A stretch of 55,535 nucleotides of DNA from Candidatus Gagatemarchaeum stordalenia (GCA_003164815.1 PLUF01000065.1:1-55535); one strand, 5' to 3'; counted from the first letter of the stretch, positions 35,176 through 43,773 are shown. Translations and numbers: made by a program. The notes: generated by a model from the sequence alone, not told the origin.

Positions 35176-36115
35176 GGGCGGAGCGCCGCTCCCTGTAGCT
35201 CTTCCCGTACTTGGCTGCCTTCTTGATTGCCTCGACCATGCTCAGCGGGTTGGCCATCCCCTTCCCCGCAATGTCGAAGGCCGTGCCGTGGTCGACCGAG
35301 GTCCTCAGGAACGGGAGGCCGAGGTTCAGGCTCACCGTCCGGTGGAAGTCGAGCATCTTGGCCGCTATGTGGCCCTGGTCGTGGTAGAGCGCGACCACGA
35401 TGTCGAATGCCCCTTCGGAGGCCCTGTGGAAGACCGAATCGGCAGGATAGGGTCCGGAGACGTCGAACTCCTTCTGCGCGTCCCTAATCACAGGCGATAT
35501 CGTCTCGATCTCCTCTCTCCCGAAGAGACCCCCGTCTCCCGCGTGTGGGTTGAGCGCGGCCACGGCGATCTTCCGCCTCTTCACGCCGAGGAGCTCCAGG
35601 CATTCGTTGGCATCGGTGATCGAGGAACGGACCCGCTCGCGCGTTATCTGACTGCACGCGACCGCCAGGGAGACGTGCTTGGTCATGAAGAAGACGCGGA
35701 GCGCGTCGGTCTCGAAGACCGTGAAGTTTTCCTTCGACCCAGTGAGGCCCGAGAGCATGGTCGTGTGGTCTACGTACTTCGACCCCGCCATGATGATCGC
35801 TTCCTTGTTTATCGGGGCGGTCGCTATCGACTCCACGTCGCCGTCCAGGGCGAGTTCCACCGCCTTCTTGATGCTCCCCACCGCTATCTGGCCGGCTGAC
35901 TTCTGGACTTTGCCGTAGCTCACCGCTTTGCCGGGGATGTCGAAGAACCTGTAGCCGCGAATCTTCCGTTCGTCCAGATGGAGCTCTGACACGACGCGAA
36001 GGAAGTTCTCCTCGTTGCCGATCAGCATGAGTTGATCGCGCTTGAGGCTTGGCAGAGACTTCGCGACCACCTCGGGGCCCACCCCCGCAGGGTCGCCGAG
36101 TGTTACTCCGATCAT
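35168..36115 (-). CDS. PdxA family 4-phosphate dehydrogenase
   Basis: 315 residues. The metal-binding His residues are in YVDHTTML, LYHDQGH and SVDHGTAFDIAG, with the N-terminal GDPAGVGPE signature. Classical PdxA acts in vitamin B6 synthesis, but the PdxA2 branch oxidises D-threonate or D-erythronate 4-phosphate and is partnered by a DUF1537 kinase, exactly as here with a 4-base ATGA overlap. Four-carbon acid sugar catabolism is therefore the better reading. Confidence 0.87.
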   Translation of the reverse strand: MIGVTLGDPAGVGPEVVAKSLPSLKRDQLMLIGNEENFLRVVSELHLDERKIRGYRFFDIPGKAVSYGKVQKSAGQIAVGSIKKAVELALDGDVESIATAPINKEAIIMAGSKYVDHTTMLSGLTGSKENFTVFETDALRVFFMTKHVSLAVACSQITRERVRSSITDANECLELLGVKRRKIAVAALNPHAGDGGLFGREEIETISPVIRDAQKEFDVSGPYPADSVFHRASEGAFDIVVALYHDQGHIAAKMLDFHRTVSLNLGLPFLRTSVDHGTAFDIAGKGMANPLSMVEAIKKAAKYGKSYRERRSALR

Positions 36116-37107
36116 GTTTTCCTCAGCCAGTCTAAAATCGTCTTATACGTATTGTCATCGCCGATGAAGCCTCCCTTCAGGACGACCCGCTTCCCGTCGA
36201 ACAGACCTCCCTTTACCGATGCCGACGAGACGAGTGGTTGTACCTGTTCGTCGCTGACCAGATACCTGAAGCCTGACCTTGCGAGGATGTAATTGGCGGT
36301 GGCACCTCCGCTCAACACCAGGGCGTCGTAATCCGCTAGGAACTGGAGGAATTCCCCTGTGACAAGGACGCCATCCTTCTCCACTGAGAAGGCGAAGATG
36401 TCCACCTCCTCGGCTCGCTTGATCCCGGGCTTCTGCACGGGGACCCCGAGTTCCTCCATGCGGTGTACCTGCTTCTGTGTCTGCGGGTCCCGGGTTCCCA
36501 CCACGAATGCGACTCGTTTGGCGCCCCCTCTCGGCCTCTCCGGCGTCACCGGGTCGAGTCCCAGCTTGGCTCTGGCAACCCTTGCCACGAGGGGGCCGGG
36601 GTCGGCCGGTATCAGACCATCTCGGATGCATCGACGGGCGAGGACGTCGAGGTCATCGTAGGTCTCGGAGTCGGCGAGCTCGACCCTACGGTCCTTCCTC
36701 TGCCTTCGTATAGGGGCGAGCAACGATTCTATGTCTCTATGCTGAGAGCCGATCATGGTCCGGCCGGACAGTGTGCGCCTCCCGTATTCAGGAATCGTGT
36801 CTGTGACCAGCACGTCTCCCCTCTCTACCATCGCCGCGACGAGCATCCCCACATGTCCTCTGAGGGCACTGTCTATTCTGATGCCGACTTGGTGCCCGCC
36901 GACGAAGTCGAGCGCGAGCGCCAGCCTACGAGCCGCCTCATCTTCGCTCCTCTCTCGGATCTCCAGGTTCAGCGCTATGCAGGCGAACTCACCGACCAGT
37001 TCTCGTTCAAACCTATCCAGGTTCACCGCGACTGTCTTGGAGCAGTCCACCATCGACCCGACCCCTGCGGCTCCCGTGAGGTCGTCGGAGAGGACGAAAA
37101 AGGCCAC
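36112..37107 (-). CDS. Four-carbon acid sugar kinase (DUF1537 family)
   Basis: 331 residues from a GTG. SDDLTGAAGVG opens the N-terminal domain, RIDSALRGHVG is the substrate loop, and LSGGATANYIL and VLKGGFIGDDNTY near the C-terminus bind nucleotide. It would phosphorylate an aldonate such as D-threonate or D-erythronate before oxidation by the coupled PdxA-like enzyme. CTTAAA at 37131-37136 (minus strand) is 24-29 bases before the start, giving a leaderless operon. Confidence 0.87.
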   Translation of the reverse strand: MAFFVLSDDLTGAAGVGSMVDCSKTVAVNLDRFERELVGEFACIALNLEIRERSEDEAARRLALALDFVGGHQVGIRIDSALRGHVGMLVAAMVERGDVLVTDTIPEYGRRTLSGRTMIGSQHRDIESLLAPIRRQRKDRRVELADSETYDDLDVLARRCIRDGLIPADPGPLVARVARAKLGLDPVTPERPRGGAKRVAFVVGTRDPQTQKQVHRMEELGVPVQKPGIKRAEEVDIFAFSVEKDGVLVTGEFLQFLADYDALVLSGGATANYILARSGFRYLVSDEQVQPLVSSASVKGGLFDGKRVVLKGGFIGDDNTYKTILDWLRKT

Positions 37108-37130
37108 GCCCTGAAACGCGACCGTGGCGA

Positions 37131-37136
37131 TTTAAG
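37131..37136 (-). promoter_or_regulatory. Box A for the DUF1537-pdxA operon
   Basis: CTTAAA on the minus strand, 24-29 bases before the GTG at 37107. Confidence 0.45.
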
Positions 37137-37215
37137 GGATATCGCCGACCCTGCAACATTTAAAATCGCGGCGAAAGGGCCCGAGTCTCGTCCTTCGGGA
37201 CGCCAGAATTACGTT

Positions 37216-37330
37216 GGGGCCGTAGTCTAGTAAGCGGGGACTGACCGCCTAGATTGGTCAAGATTCCTGCTTGGGGACCCGGTTCGGGTCAAAGTGCAGG
37301 CGACCGTGAGTTCAAATCTCACCGGCCCCA
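37216..37330 (+). tRNA. tRNA-Pro (GGG) with two introns
   Basis: Acceptor GGGGCCG (37216-37222) pairs with CGGCCCC (37323-37329), discriminator A 37330, no encoded CCA. T arm GTGAG-TTCAAAT-CTCAC is at 37306-37322. The anticodon stem CCTGC (37266-37270) pairs with GCAGG (37296-37300) and the loop gives U33, anticodon GGG (37273-37275) and G37. An 18-base intron (about 37277-37294) sits at the canonical 37/38 site and folds as ACCCG/CGGGT. A second insert of about 23 bases (37243-37265, ends uncertain by one base) lies between the D stem and anticodon stem, near position 26, and has its own GACC/GGTC hairpin. Removing both gives a 74-base tRNA. Confidence 0.88.
37310..37330 (+). repeat. Left attachment-site candidate (tRNA-Pro 3' end)
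   Basis: The last 21 bases of the tRNA. The core CTCACCGGCCCCA (37318-37330) recurs exactly at 47102-47114. Archaeal tyrosine recombinases commonly target the 3' half of tRNA genes. Confidence 0.6.
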
Positions 37331-37357
37331 TCTTCAACTTAGTTCACGACCGTGGCC

Positions 37358-37363
37358 CTTAAA
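37358..37363 (+). promoter_or_regulatory. Box A for the recombinase
   Basis: CTTAAA 24-29 bases before ATG 37387. It supports that ATG as the original start, upstream of the in-frame TGA. Confidence 0.5.
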
Positions 37364-37386
37364 CGTCGTTTTGGGGTATTGGTCCA

Positions 37387-38694
37387 ATGAAAGATCCGGG
37401 ACGCTCGAAATACAAGGGGCTGCTCGAAGACAAGAACTTCCGGCGATGATACGACAACGTGACGAGGGGGAGTCTCGTCACCGCCCAAGAATGGTTCCGG
37501 AGGATTGGATTCGTCTGCGCGAAGTTCGAGACGACGCCCCAGAAGATTGCCAAGATGAGCCAGAAGCAGGCCACGGAGTTCATCCTGGACGTGATCGGCG
37601 CGCTCGAGAAGGAGGGCAGGAGCGGGAACTACATCTCCAACATCGTCAAGCCCCTGAAGAGCTGGCCGGCATGGAACGACACGCAGATTACGAGGGCGAT
37701 CAAGATACCAAGGTCCCAACCGACGAAGGTGGAGAGCGAGAGGCCTCCGACGCCGGATGAACTGAAGAAGATTTTGAACGCCGCTGAGCTGCGGGCGAAG
37801 GTAGCCTGCTCGCTCGTGGCCTTCGGGGGATGCAGGATCGAGGTCCTCGGCAACTACACCGGCGACGACGGCCTGAAGCTGAAGGACCTGCCCGAGCTTA
37901 GGATAGAGAACAGGCAGGTGACGCTGACGAAGATCCCGACGCTCATGATTGCGAGAAAGACGCTCAGCAAGGCCGGGCATCAGTATTTCACGTTCCTGGC
38001 GCAGGAAGGCTGCGAGTACCTACAGCAGTATCTAGAGTGGAGGCTGAGGAAGGGCGAGGAGCTTCTTCCAGAATCCCCCCTGATAACGTTCCACGAAAGG
38101 AAGGGCAAGTATGTCAGGCTCGAGGACGTTGGGCGCAAGCACATCACCTCCATCAACATAGGGGACATGATCAGAAAGCCAATCAGGAAGGCAGCGTTCG
38201 ACTGGCGACCCTATGTTCTGCGCAGGTACTTCGACCTGAGGATGATGATGGCGGAAGGCGACGGCCTGATCATAAGGGACTGGAGGGAGTTCTGGATGGG
38301 TCACAAGGGGGATATCGAGGCGACCTACACTTTGAACAAGGGGATAACCCAGGACGCAATAGAGAAGATGAGGGAGGCGTACAGGAAGTGCGAGCCTCTT
38401 ATGACCACGGAGAAGCAGGAGGGAGTGTCCCAGGAGAACCTGAAGAACGTGCTCAGGGAGCAGCTGCTTCTTGCGGAGGGTGCCAAGGTAGAGGAGCTCG
38501 AGAAGCTGGACCTCGACAAGATGCCCAACGAAGACTTTCAAGACATGTTGCGCCGGAGATTGCTCGGCGTCATGACGAACAACGGGAACAGACAGAAGAT
38601 AATCCCGGCCAGCGACCTGAAGTCGCACGTCAGCGTGTCGAATCCTGATTGGTCACGTACCCCGAGTACCCCGCCTCCTCGATGGCCTTCTTGA
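37387..38694 (+). pseudogene. Tyrosine recombinase (integrase) interrupted by an in-frame TGA
   Basis: From ATG 37387 the frame runs 20 codons (DPGRSKYKGLLEDKNFRR), meets TGA at 37447-37449, then continues with YDNVTRGSLVTAQEWFRR and a full catalytic domain. A Trp is expected at the stop. Active-site residues are visible: Arg in FGGCRIEVL, Arg in YVLRRYFDLR, His in WMGHKGD and the nucleophile Tyr in EATYTLNKG. Translation could restart at GTG 37459, giving 411 residues and losing about 24. The last 20 or so residues, after QKIIPASDL, look unrelated to the usual ending and run 65 bases into the convergent HMA gene. It belongs to the integrases found beside archaeal tRNA genes. Confidence 0.8.
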
Positions 38695-38893
38695 TTCTGG
38701 AGATGTCAATCTTTGATTCGTCGTAGTCGACGAAGATCTTGTTCAGCATGATTGCACTTCCCACTTTTTCTATGCCATCGACCTTCTTCAGCCGCTTCTC
38801 AATCCCTATGGCGCACGTCGTGCATTCGATGTCTCCGACCGAGAACACGGCTCTCCGCCCTCTCTTTTCACTCCTCTCGCTCAACATTCTCAC
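38630..38893 (-). CDS. copZ: HMA-domain copper chaperone
   Basis: 87 residues from a GTG overlapping the CopA stop (GTGA). The heavy-metal-associated fold has the two ligands in GDIECTTCAIGIEKRL, with the usual GI.KV.......VDYDE pattern afterwards. It would hand Cu(I) to CopA. It is the last gene of the copA operon, and its 3' end overlaps the recombinase. Confidence 0.85.
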   Translation of the reverse strand: MRMLSERSEKRGRRAVFSVGDIECTTCAIGIEKRLKKVDGIEKVGSAIMLNKIFVDYDESKIDISRIKKAIEEAGYSGYVTNQDSTR

Positions 38894-40980
38894 GTGAAAT
38901 CTGTTCTGAACCTGAACAGGAGCAACGAGTTGCTGAGGACCGTGACCGAGCTTATGGCCATCGCGCCGGCCGCCAGGAAGGGCAGCACTGTGTAGACATG
39001 GACCCCGAAGACCGGCACCAACGCCCCCGCAGCCACAGGAATCAAGACCACGTTGTAAGCGAAGGCCCAGAACAGGTTCTGCTTAATCTTCGAGAGCGTC
39101 TTCCGGCTCAGTTTAATCGCGGTTGCGACATTGCGGAGGTCATCCTTGATCAGCACGATGCCTCCCGTCTCCTTCGCGATGTCTGTTCCGCTGCCGATCG
39201 CTATCCCGACGTCCGCCTTTGCTAGCGCCGGCGCGTCGTTGATGCCATCGCCCACCATGGCTACCACCCTCCCCTCTCTTTGCAGAGATTCGATCTTCTC
39301 CTCCTTCTGCTGCGGAAGCACCTCTGCCACAAACTGGTCGATGCCTGCTTTCTCCGCGATGGCGGCCGCCGTCCGAGAGTTATCTCCTGTCAGCATCACC
39401 ACCTGAACGCCCATCCCCCTCAGAGCATCCACGGTCGCCTTGGCTGAAGGCTTCACTGTATCCGCGACCGCGACAATCCCTCCGACCTTCCCATCCAGAG
39501 AGACAATCATTGCCGTTTTTCCTTTCTCTTCCAGTTTCGCGAGCTCCGGCTCCACCATCGAGAGGTCGCCGCCACTCTCTGTGATGAGTCGCCGGTTTCC
39601 CAGCAGGACAGTCATGCCATCCACCTTCGCCTTGACGCCCTTCCCCGCAATTGCTTCGAAGTCCTGCGGTTCAGACAGACCGACCGAGCGGCTCTTCGCT
39701 TCGTTGACAATGGCTTCGCCTAACGGATGCTCGGAGCCCCTCTCGACCGACGCTGCCAGACGCAGAAGCTCGTCTGAACTGAGAAGGTCGGTGGGAATCA
39801 GGTCCGTTACCGAAGGCTTCCCTGTGGTGAGGGTGCCCGTCTTGTCGAAGACCACGGTGTCGACCTTGCTGGCGAGCTCAAGGTACTCGCCCCCCTTGAA
39901 GAGCACTCCGCTCTGGGCGCCCTTGCTCGTCCCCACCAGGAGCGCTGCTGGAGTGGCTATGCCGAGGGCGCACGGGCACGATATCACCACGACGGAGACG
40001 AAGACGAGCATGGAGAAGCCGAACCCTATGTGGCCGAAGAAGTACCACGAAAGGCTCGCGACCGCGGCAGCGGCGATAACTACCGGAACAAAATAGGAGG
40101 CGATCCTGTCTGCGAGTCGCTGTATCGGCGCCTTCCCAACCTGAGCCTCCTCGACGAGCTTGACGATCTGGGAGAGAGTGGTATCCTGGCCCACCTTGTC
40201 CGCTTTCAGCTTCAGAAGCCCAGACCTGTTGATCGTCGCTCCTATGACCTCGTCCCCCGCTGACTTTTCGGCGGGGATGCTCTCGCCCGTGATCATGGAC
40301 TCGTCGATGGCCGACCTACCCTCCACGATTATGGCGTCCACGGGAATCTTTTCCCCGGCTCTGACGACCAGAACGTCTCCGACCTGGACCTGTTCAATGG
40401 GGACGTCGACCTCCGCGCCGTCCTCGTCGATTCTGTGAGCTACGGTCGGCTGGAGCTCGGCGAGCTTCCTAACCGCCGCGGAGGCCCTGCTCTTCGTCAC
40501 GTGCTCGAGATACCGGCCCGCCAGAATCAGCGTGATGATGATCGCGGACGTGTCGAAGTAGACTCCGGAGGAGGGGGAGAAGCCCGGAGCGAAGGTGACG
40601 ACGGTCGAGTACGCCCAGGCCGCAGACGTGCCGAGCGCGATGAGAACGTCCATGTTCCCCATCCGATTCTTGAGGCTGTCGTAGACCCCGCGGTAGAATC
40701 TCCATCCAATGATGAACTGGATGGGTGAGTCGAGGGTGAAGAGGACGTAGTTGGAGGACTGCGCTGGCAGGGGAGAGATGTAGGTAAAGAGCAGTATCGG
40801 GATTGAAAGGAGCGCCGAGGCAAGGACTTCAATCTTGAGCTTCCGGAGCTCCTTCTCAGGGGCCAGGAACTCGTGCAAGCAGGATTCGCTGCAGAAATAA
40901 TAGGTCCCTCCCCTGACTTGGCCTTTGAGTTCTGCGGTGGCTTCATCAACATACATTCCGCAGATCGGGTCCTTTGCCAT
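38890..40980 (-). CDS. copA: Copper-exporting P1B-type ATPase with N-terminal YHS domain
   Basis: 696 residues. A YHS/TRASH-like domain (DPICGMYVDE ... YYFCSESCLHEF, about 4-42) replaces the usual HMA domain, which is instead encoded separately downstream. Eight membrane helices include the CPC metal site (SCPCALG). TGES, DKTGTLTTG (phosphorylation), SEHPLG, the MLTGD motif and GDGINDAPAL are all intact, and AFAYN and SSVTVLSNSLLLF near the end complete the Cu(I) site. It pumps Cu(I) out of the cytoplasm. It lies next to the TRASH-domain regulator. Confidence 0.93.
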   Translation of the reverse strand: MAKDPICGMYVDEATAELKGQVRGGTYYFCSESCLHEFLAPEKELRKLKIEVLASALLSIPILLFTYISPLPAQSSNYVLFTLDSPIQFIIGWRFYRGVYDSLKNRMGNMDVLIALGTSAAWAYSTVVTFAPGFSPSSGVYFDTSAIIITLILAGRYLEHVTKSRASAAVRKLAELQPTVAHRIDEDGAEVDVPIEQVQVGDVLVVRAGEKIPVDAIIVEGRSAIDESMITGESIPAEKSAGDEVIGATINRSGLLKLKADKVGQDTTLSQIVKLVEEAQVGKAPIQRLADRIASYFVPVVIAAAAVASLSWYFFGHIGFGFSMLVFVSVVVISCPCALGIATPAALLVGTSKGAQSGVLFKGGEYLELASKVDTVVFDKTGTLTTGKPSVTDLIPTDLLSSDELLRLAASVERGSEHPLGEAIVNEAKSRSVGLSEPQDFEAIAGKGVKAKVDGMTVLLGNRRLITESGGDLSMVEPELAKLEEKGKTAMIVSLDGKVGGIVAVADTVKPSAKATVDALRGMGVQVVMLTGDNSRTAAAIAEKAGIDQFVAEVLPQQKEEKIESLQREGRVVAMVGDGINDAPALAKADVGIAIGSGTDIAKETGGIVLIKDDLRNVATAIKLSRKTLSKIKQNLFWAFAYNVVLIPVAAGALVPVFGVHVYTVLPFLAAGAMAISSVTVLSNSLLLFRFRTDFT

Positions 40981-41036
40981 GGACTTCAGAACCTCATCCT
41001 GGTCTTAAACCAGCGTCTTTACGAACGTTAAGCCCG

Positions 41037-41663
41037 TCATGCGTCGAGCTTGTGGCTTATCTTCGCCAGCCTCTTGCCGTGCTCTGCGAGATATTCCTTC
41101 CTGCACGTCTTGCAGCAGAAATAGTAGCGAGAGGGGCCGGCCGAGATGGTGTAGGGCCTGCTGCTGGTCACGTCTCCTCCGCAGTCGTCGCACTTCAGGT
41201 TCATGACCAGCGTATTCGGAAGGAGAGAAGGAGGCTCTTCCTTCACGGTGCTGGTGATGATCTGGTTCGATGTCACCTCGACACCCTTCTTCTTCAAGAC
41301 GTTCTGAGCCAGGAAGGACTGCAGGCTCTGGACGCTGTCCAGGGTCGCCTTCAGCGTGATGCTCTGGCCCGTCGTCATGTAGACGGCCTCTACCTCGCGC
41401 ATCTTCGCCAAGTCCTCCGCGAGCTTCTGTACCGAAGCGGAACCTGCCTTGAGCGTCAAAAGGGTCGTGACCCCGCGGTTGACCGAGTCTCCCGAGAGTA
41501 TGGGAATGAATTTCTTGATGAGACCGGCCTTGGTCATCCTTGCGATTCGGGACGAGACAGTCGGTGTTGTGAGGGAGGTCCGCTGTGCTATCTGCCTGAA
41601 CGAGGCCCGCCCGTCATCCATCAGGACCTCGAGTATCTTGATATCGATGGCATCGGGCTTCAC
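41037..41663 (-). CDS. Lrp/AsnC-type regulator with C-terminal TRASH domain
   Basis: 208 residues from a GTG. The N-terminal winged helix (AIDIKILEVLMDDGRASFRQIA) and a RAM-like middle are followed by a TRASH metal-sensing domain: CDDCGG ... YYFCCKTCRKEY. Archaeal proteins of this layout control copper export genes. A box A (CTTTTAT, about 41686-41692) is 23-29 bases before the start. The 91-base gap to the divergent YHS gene probably holds the operator for both sides. Confidence 0.85.
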   Translation of the reverse strand: MKPDAIDIKILEVLMDDGRASFRQIAQRTSLTTPTVSSRIARMTKAGLIKKFIPILSGDSVNRGVTTLLTLKAGSASVQKLAEDLAKMREVEAVYMTTGQSITLKATLDSVQSLQSFLAQNVLKKKGVEVTSNQIITSTVKEEPPSLLPNTLVMNLKCDDCGGDVTSSRPYTISAGPSRYYFCCKTCRKEYLAEHGKRLAKISHKLDA

Positions 41664-41754
41664 GAGATGTCCGAGGAACCGCAGGAATAAAAGCTTGACA
41701 TTCGTAAAGACGAGCTTTCATATAGAAAGGGAAGACGCCCCCCTTGAGATTCGT

Positions 41755-41904
41755 ATGATGAAGGACCCAGTCTGTGGAATGAAGGTGGACGAGAAGACGG
41801 CTAAGCTAAAGTCCGAGCATGAAGGCAAGACGTTCTACTTCTGCGCCGCCTCGTGCAAGAGCACATTCGACAAAGATCCGCACAAGTACGGGCACCCCAA
41901 CTAG
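41755..41904 (+). CDS. YHS-domain metal-binding protein
   Basis: 49 residues, one YHS domain: KDPVCGMKVDE ... FYFCAASCKSTFDKDP. These small proteins bind copper or other soft metals. CATATA at about 41,719-41,724 is the promoter. The longer frame beginning at 41449 is a shadow of the regulator gene. Probably an accessory buffer for the CopA system. Confidence 0.8.
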   Translation: MMKDPVCGMKVDEKTAKLKSEHEGKTFYFCAASCKSTFDKDPHKYGHPN

Positions 41905-41921
41905 AAGGCACTTTCAGCCGC

Positions 41922-42146
41922 ATGACCACCCCGAGTACAGAAAAGCCCATAGCGGCGTTCATCCTCTCGCTCATAGCGGGCGTCGTGATCTTGAGAGGGA
42001 GCGTGACGGTGATGGGTCTCTCGTCCGGTGAACCTCGGTACGGCGGCATGATGGGAGGAGATTATTACGGCGGGATGATGGGTGGATTCATTGTCGGAGC
42101 TATCCTCGGGGTGGTCGGAGGGATACTTGCCCTCACCTGGAAGTAG
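41922..42146 (+). CDS. Small Gly/Met-rich membrane protein
   Basis: 74 residues, 17 bases after the YHS gene. Two membrane helices (about 9-31 and 50-71) flank a loop with MMGGDYYGGMMGG. Methionine-rich loops can bind Cu(I), which fits the setting, but the family is not recognised and the role is inference. Confidence 0.6.
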   Translation: MTTPSTEKPIAAFILSLIAGVVILRGSVTVMGLSSGEPRYGGMMGGDYYGGMMGGFIVGAILGVVGGILALTWK

Positions 42147-42163
42147 CAATCGAGCGTGGGGTA

Positions 42164-42967
42164 TTGCAGCATGAAAAGACTGGAGGGCCGTTCGCAAAGC
42201 AGACGAGGTCTGGCCGAAGCTCGGAGGTGGGTTTCCCAGTGTCGTTTGGAATAACTTCTCCGTCTTCATGCCATACTTGCGGCTGTGCTCAGAATTCATG
42301 CGCGGATTGCCAAACCCCGGCGGATTGCTCCAACTGCGCTTCGTGTTGCTGTGCTCCAGCTCATCAATCATGGAGGCGAATGAGGATAGGGACGGGCATC
42401 AAGGTTGAGTATTTCAGCACAGCGTGGATGATCGTAGAGGCTCTGGGTTCAGTAGGATTCGGCTTGTTGGCGGGAAGCTTTGCGTTGCTTGCATTTGGAT
42501 CCGACAGCCTCATAGAGCTTCTCTCGGGTTTTGCCGTCCTGAGTCACCTTCGGAAAGATGTCGCTGGGTCCGAGATTGAGAGCAGACGGACGGAATTACT
42601 GACCACCGGATTGCTCTTCGCTCTTATTCCTGTCATCGCCTTGGGCGCCGTCTATTCGTATGCCTCAGGGCTGAGACCTGAAGGTTCTCCTCTGGGAATC
42701 GCAATAGCCATCGGGGCGGTCATTATCATGCCCTACCTCTGGTGGCAGAAGAGAAAGATAGGCGAGGAAACGAGGAGTGCGCCTCTTTCAATTGACGCAG
42801 TGGAATCGGTCACCTGCCTCTTCATGGCGGTTGCCCTGCTGGGCGGCCTTCTTGCAGAGTATTTCTTCGGGCTCTGGTGGGCAGATTACCTAGCTACCGC
42901 GGTGATAGTAGTATTCGTGGCAAGAGAGGCCTTCGAGTCATATCACGAACTGCGAGAAGAAGAGTAA
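42164..42967 (+). CDS. CDF-like cation transporter with Cys-rich N-terminal extension
   Basis: 267 residues from a TTG. The membrane part starts near RIGTGIKVEYFSTAWMIVEA (about residue 73) and has five or six helices with acidic residues in GSDSLIEL and SIDAVES, as in short cation-efflux proteins. Before it lie about 70 residues with eleven cysteines in CHTCGC, CADC, CSNC and CCC clusters, like a fused metallothionein. An internal ATG could start the transporter alone, but the cysteine spacing argues that the extension is coding. Likely exports a soft metal in concert with CopA. Confidence 0.75.
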   Translation: MQHEKTGGPFAKQTRSGRSSEVGFPVSFGITSPSSCHTCGCAQNSCADCQTPADCSNCASCCCAPAHQSWRRMRIGTGIKVEYFSTAWMIVEALGSVGFGLLAGSFALLAFGSDSLIELLSGFAVLSHLRKDVAGSEIESRRTELLTTGLLFALIPVIALGAVYSYASGLRPEGSPLGIAIAIGAVIIMPYLWWQKRKIGEETRSAPLSIDAVESVTCLFMAVALLGGLLAEYFFGLWWADYLATAVIVVFVAREAFESYHELREEE

Positions 42968-42998
42968 GCCGAGGAGATCGAGGGGCGCTGCAACGGGC

Positions 42999-43145
42999 TC
43001 AGCCGGCTAGAAGTATGTAGAGCCCGACGGCAGCAATCACGAATCCCACCAATGCGTCGTTATACTTGGGTGGAATCTTCTCGACGACCCGAAAGACAGA
43101 GGCGATCTTTTGAAGGATATAGTGGACTGTGTACAGATTGGCGAC
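42999..43145 (-). pseudogene. Remnant of a membrane protein (C-terminal end)
   Basis: The minus-strand frame reads HYILQKIASVFRVVEKIPP then KYNDALVGFVIAAVGLYILL and stops. The amphipathic stretch plus terminal helix looks like the end of a polytopic membrane protein. There is no start codon and a TAG closes the frame at 43146-43148. Probably a decayed gene within the island. Confidence 0.4.
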
Positions 43146-43286
43146 CTAGCATCGGAGTTCGATCGGACAGACCTTGTTACAAATACGCTTCAAGAGGTCC
43201 TGAAGGGCAGAGACTCGCCATCCCTGTACGGGAGGAGCGCAGACGTTTCGCGGCTTGCAAAGAAAATCGCTGGTATCAGCGCCTGA
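43110..43286 (+). pseudogene. Short frame, probable C-terminal gene fragment
   Basis: 58 residues from a weak TTG (KDIVDCVQIGDLASEFDR ... LYGRSADVSRLAKKIAGISA). The amino acid pattern is protein-like, and the tail resembles the end of glycosyltransferase-type proteins, but it is too short to place. It overlaps the minus-strand remnant by 36 bases, so at most one is a true former gene there. From 43,287 to 43,512 I see only A/T-rich sequence with a TTAAATAGTTTAA element at about 43,468-43,480. Confidence 0.3.
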
Positions 43287-43512
43287 GAGAAATCTTCAGC
43301 GTCTATCCAATCGGGTTCTTCGTACAGCCTAGGGCGCTGCCAATCTTCAGCGACTGGCCCTACGGCGTAGGTTCTTGCGTGTAATCGGGACAAACAAGTA
43401 CCTAGTAATTCATTATTTGTCGCTTTTACACCACTCTGTTTTGAGAAGACCGCCTCAGGTCGAATAGTTAAATAGTTTAACCGTTCAACTCCCCAACTAG
43501 GAGTTATCATGA

Positions 43513-43773
43513 ATGGAAGAGCCGCTGGTAAAAATGTCAGGTAAGGGACAGTTAGTGGTCCCTCGGCGAATAAGAGAGAATGAAGGCTTCACCAGTAGTG
43601 ACAGATTCGTGGCCATAGAGGTAAAAGATGGCGTGTTGTTCAAGCGAGTAGACATACCGAAAGTCAAGATCGAGTTCGAGTCGCTCTCCAGAGACATCCA
43701 ATCCCATCTGGAGCAACGCAAAGTTAAGCAAGAGGATGTTGCCAAGGCTATCAAGCGGGCAAGAGAAAAGTAG
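43513..43773 (+). CDS. AbrB/MazE-type antitoxin
   Basis: 86 residues. The swapped-hairpin DNA-binding motif is clear: VKMSGKGQLVVPRRIRENEG, with VAIEVKDGVLFKR after it, then a helical toxin-binding tail (EQRKVKQEDVAKAIKRAREK). It ends against the PIN-domain gene as in VapBC modules. TTAAATAGTTTAAC at about 43,468 would suit its promoter and operator. Confidence 0.8.
   Translation: MEEPLVKMSGKGQLVVPRRIRENEGFTSSDRFVAIEVKDGVLFKRVDIPKVKIEFESLSRDIQSHLEQRKVKQEDVAKAIKRAREK

Noticed and set aside
37447-37449. TGA in the recombinase as a selenocysteine or recoded codon
   Set aside because: Homologues would be expected to carry Trp there, no SECIS-like element or recoding machinery is visible, and other genes here use TGA as a normal stop.
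37254-37760. Frame starting inside tRNA-Pro
   Set aside because: It overlaps the tRNA and runs in a different frame of the recombinase; the translation has no protein-like pattern.
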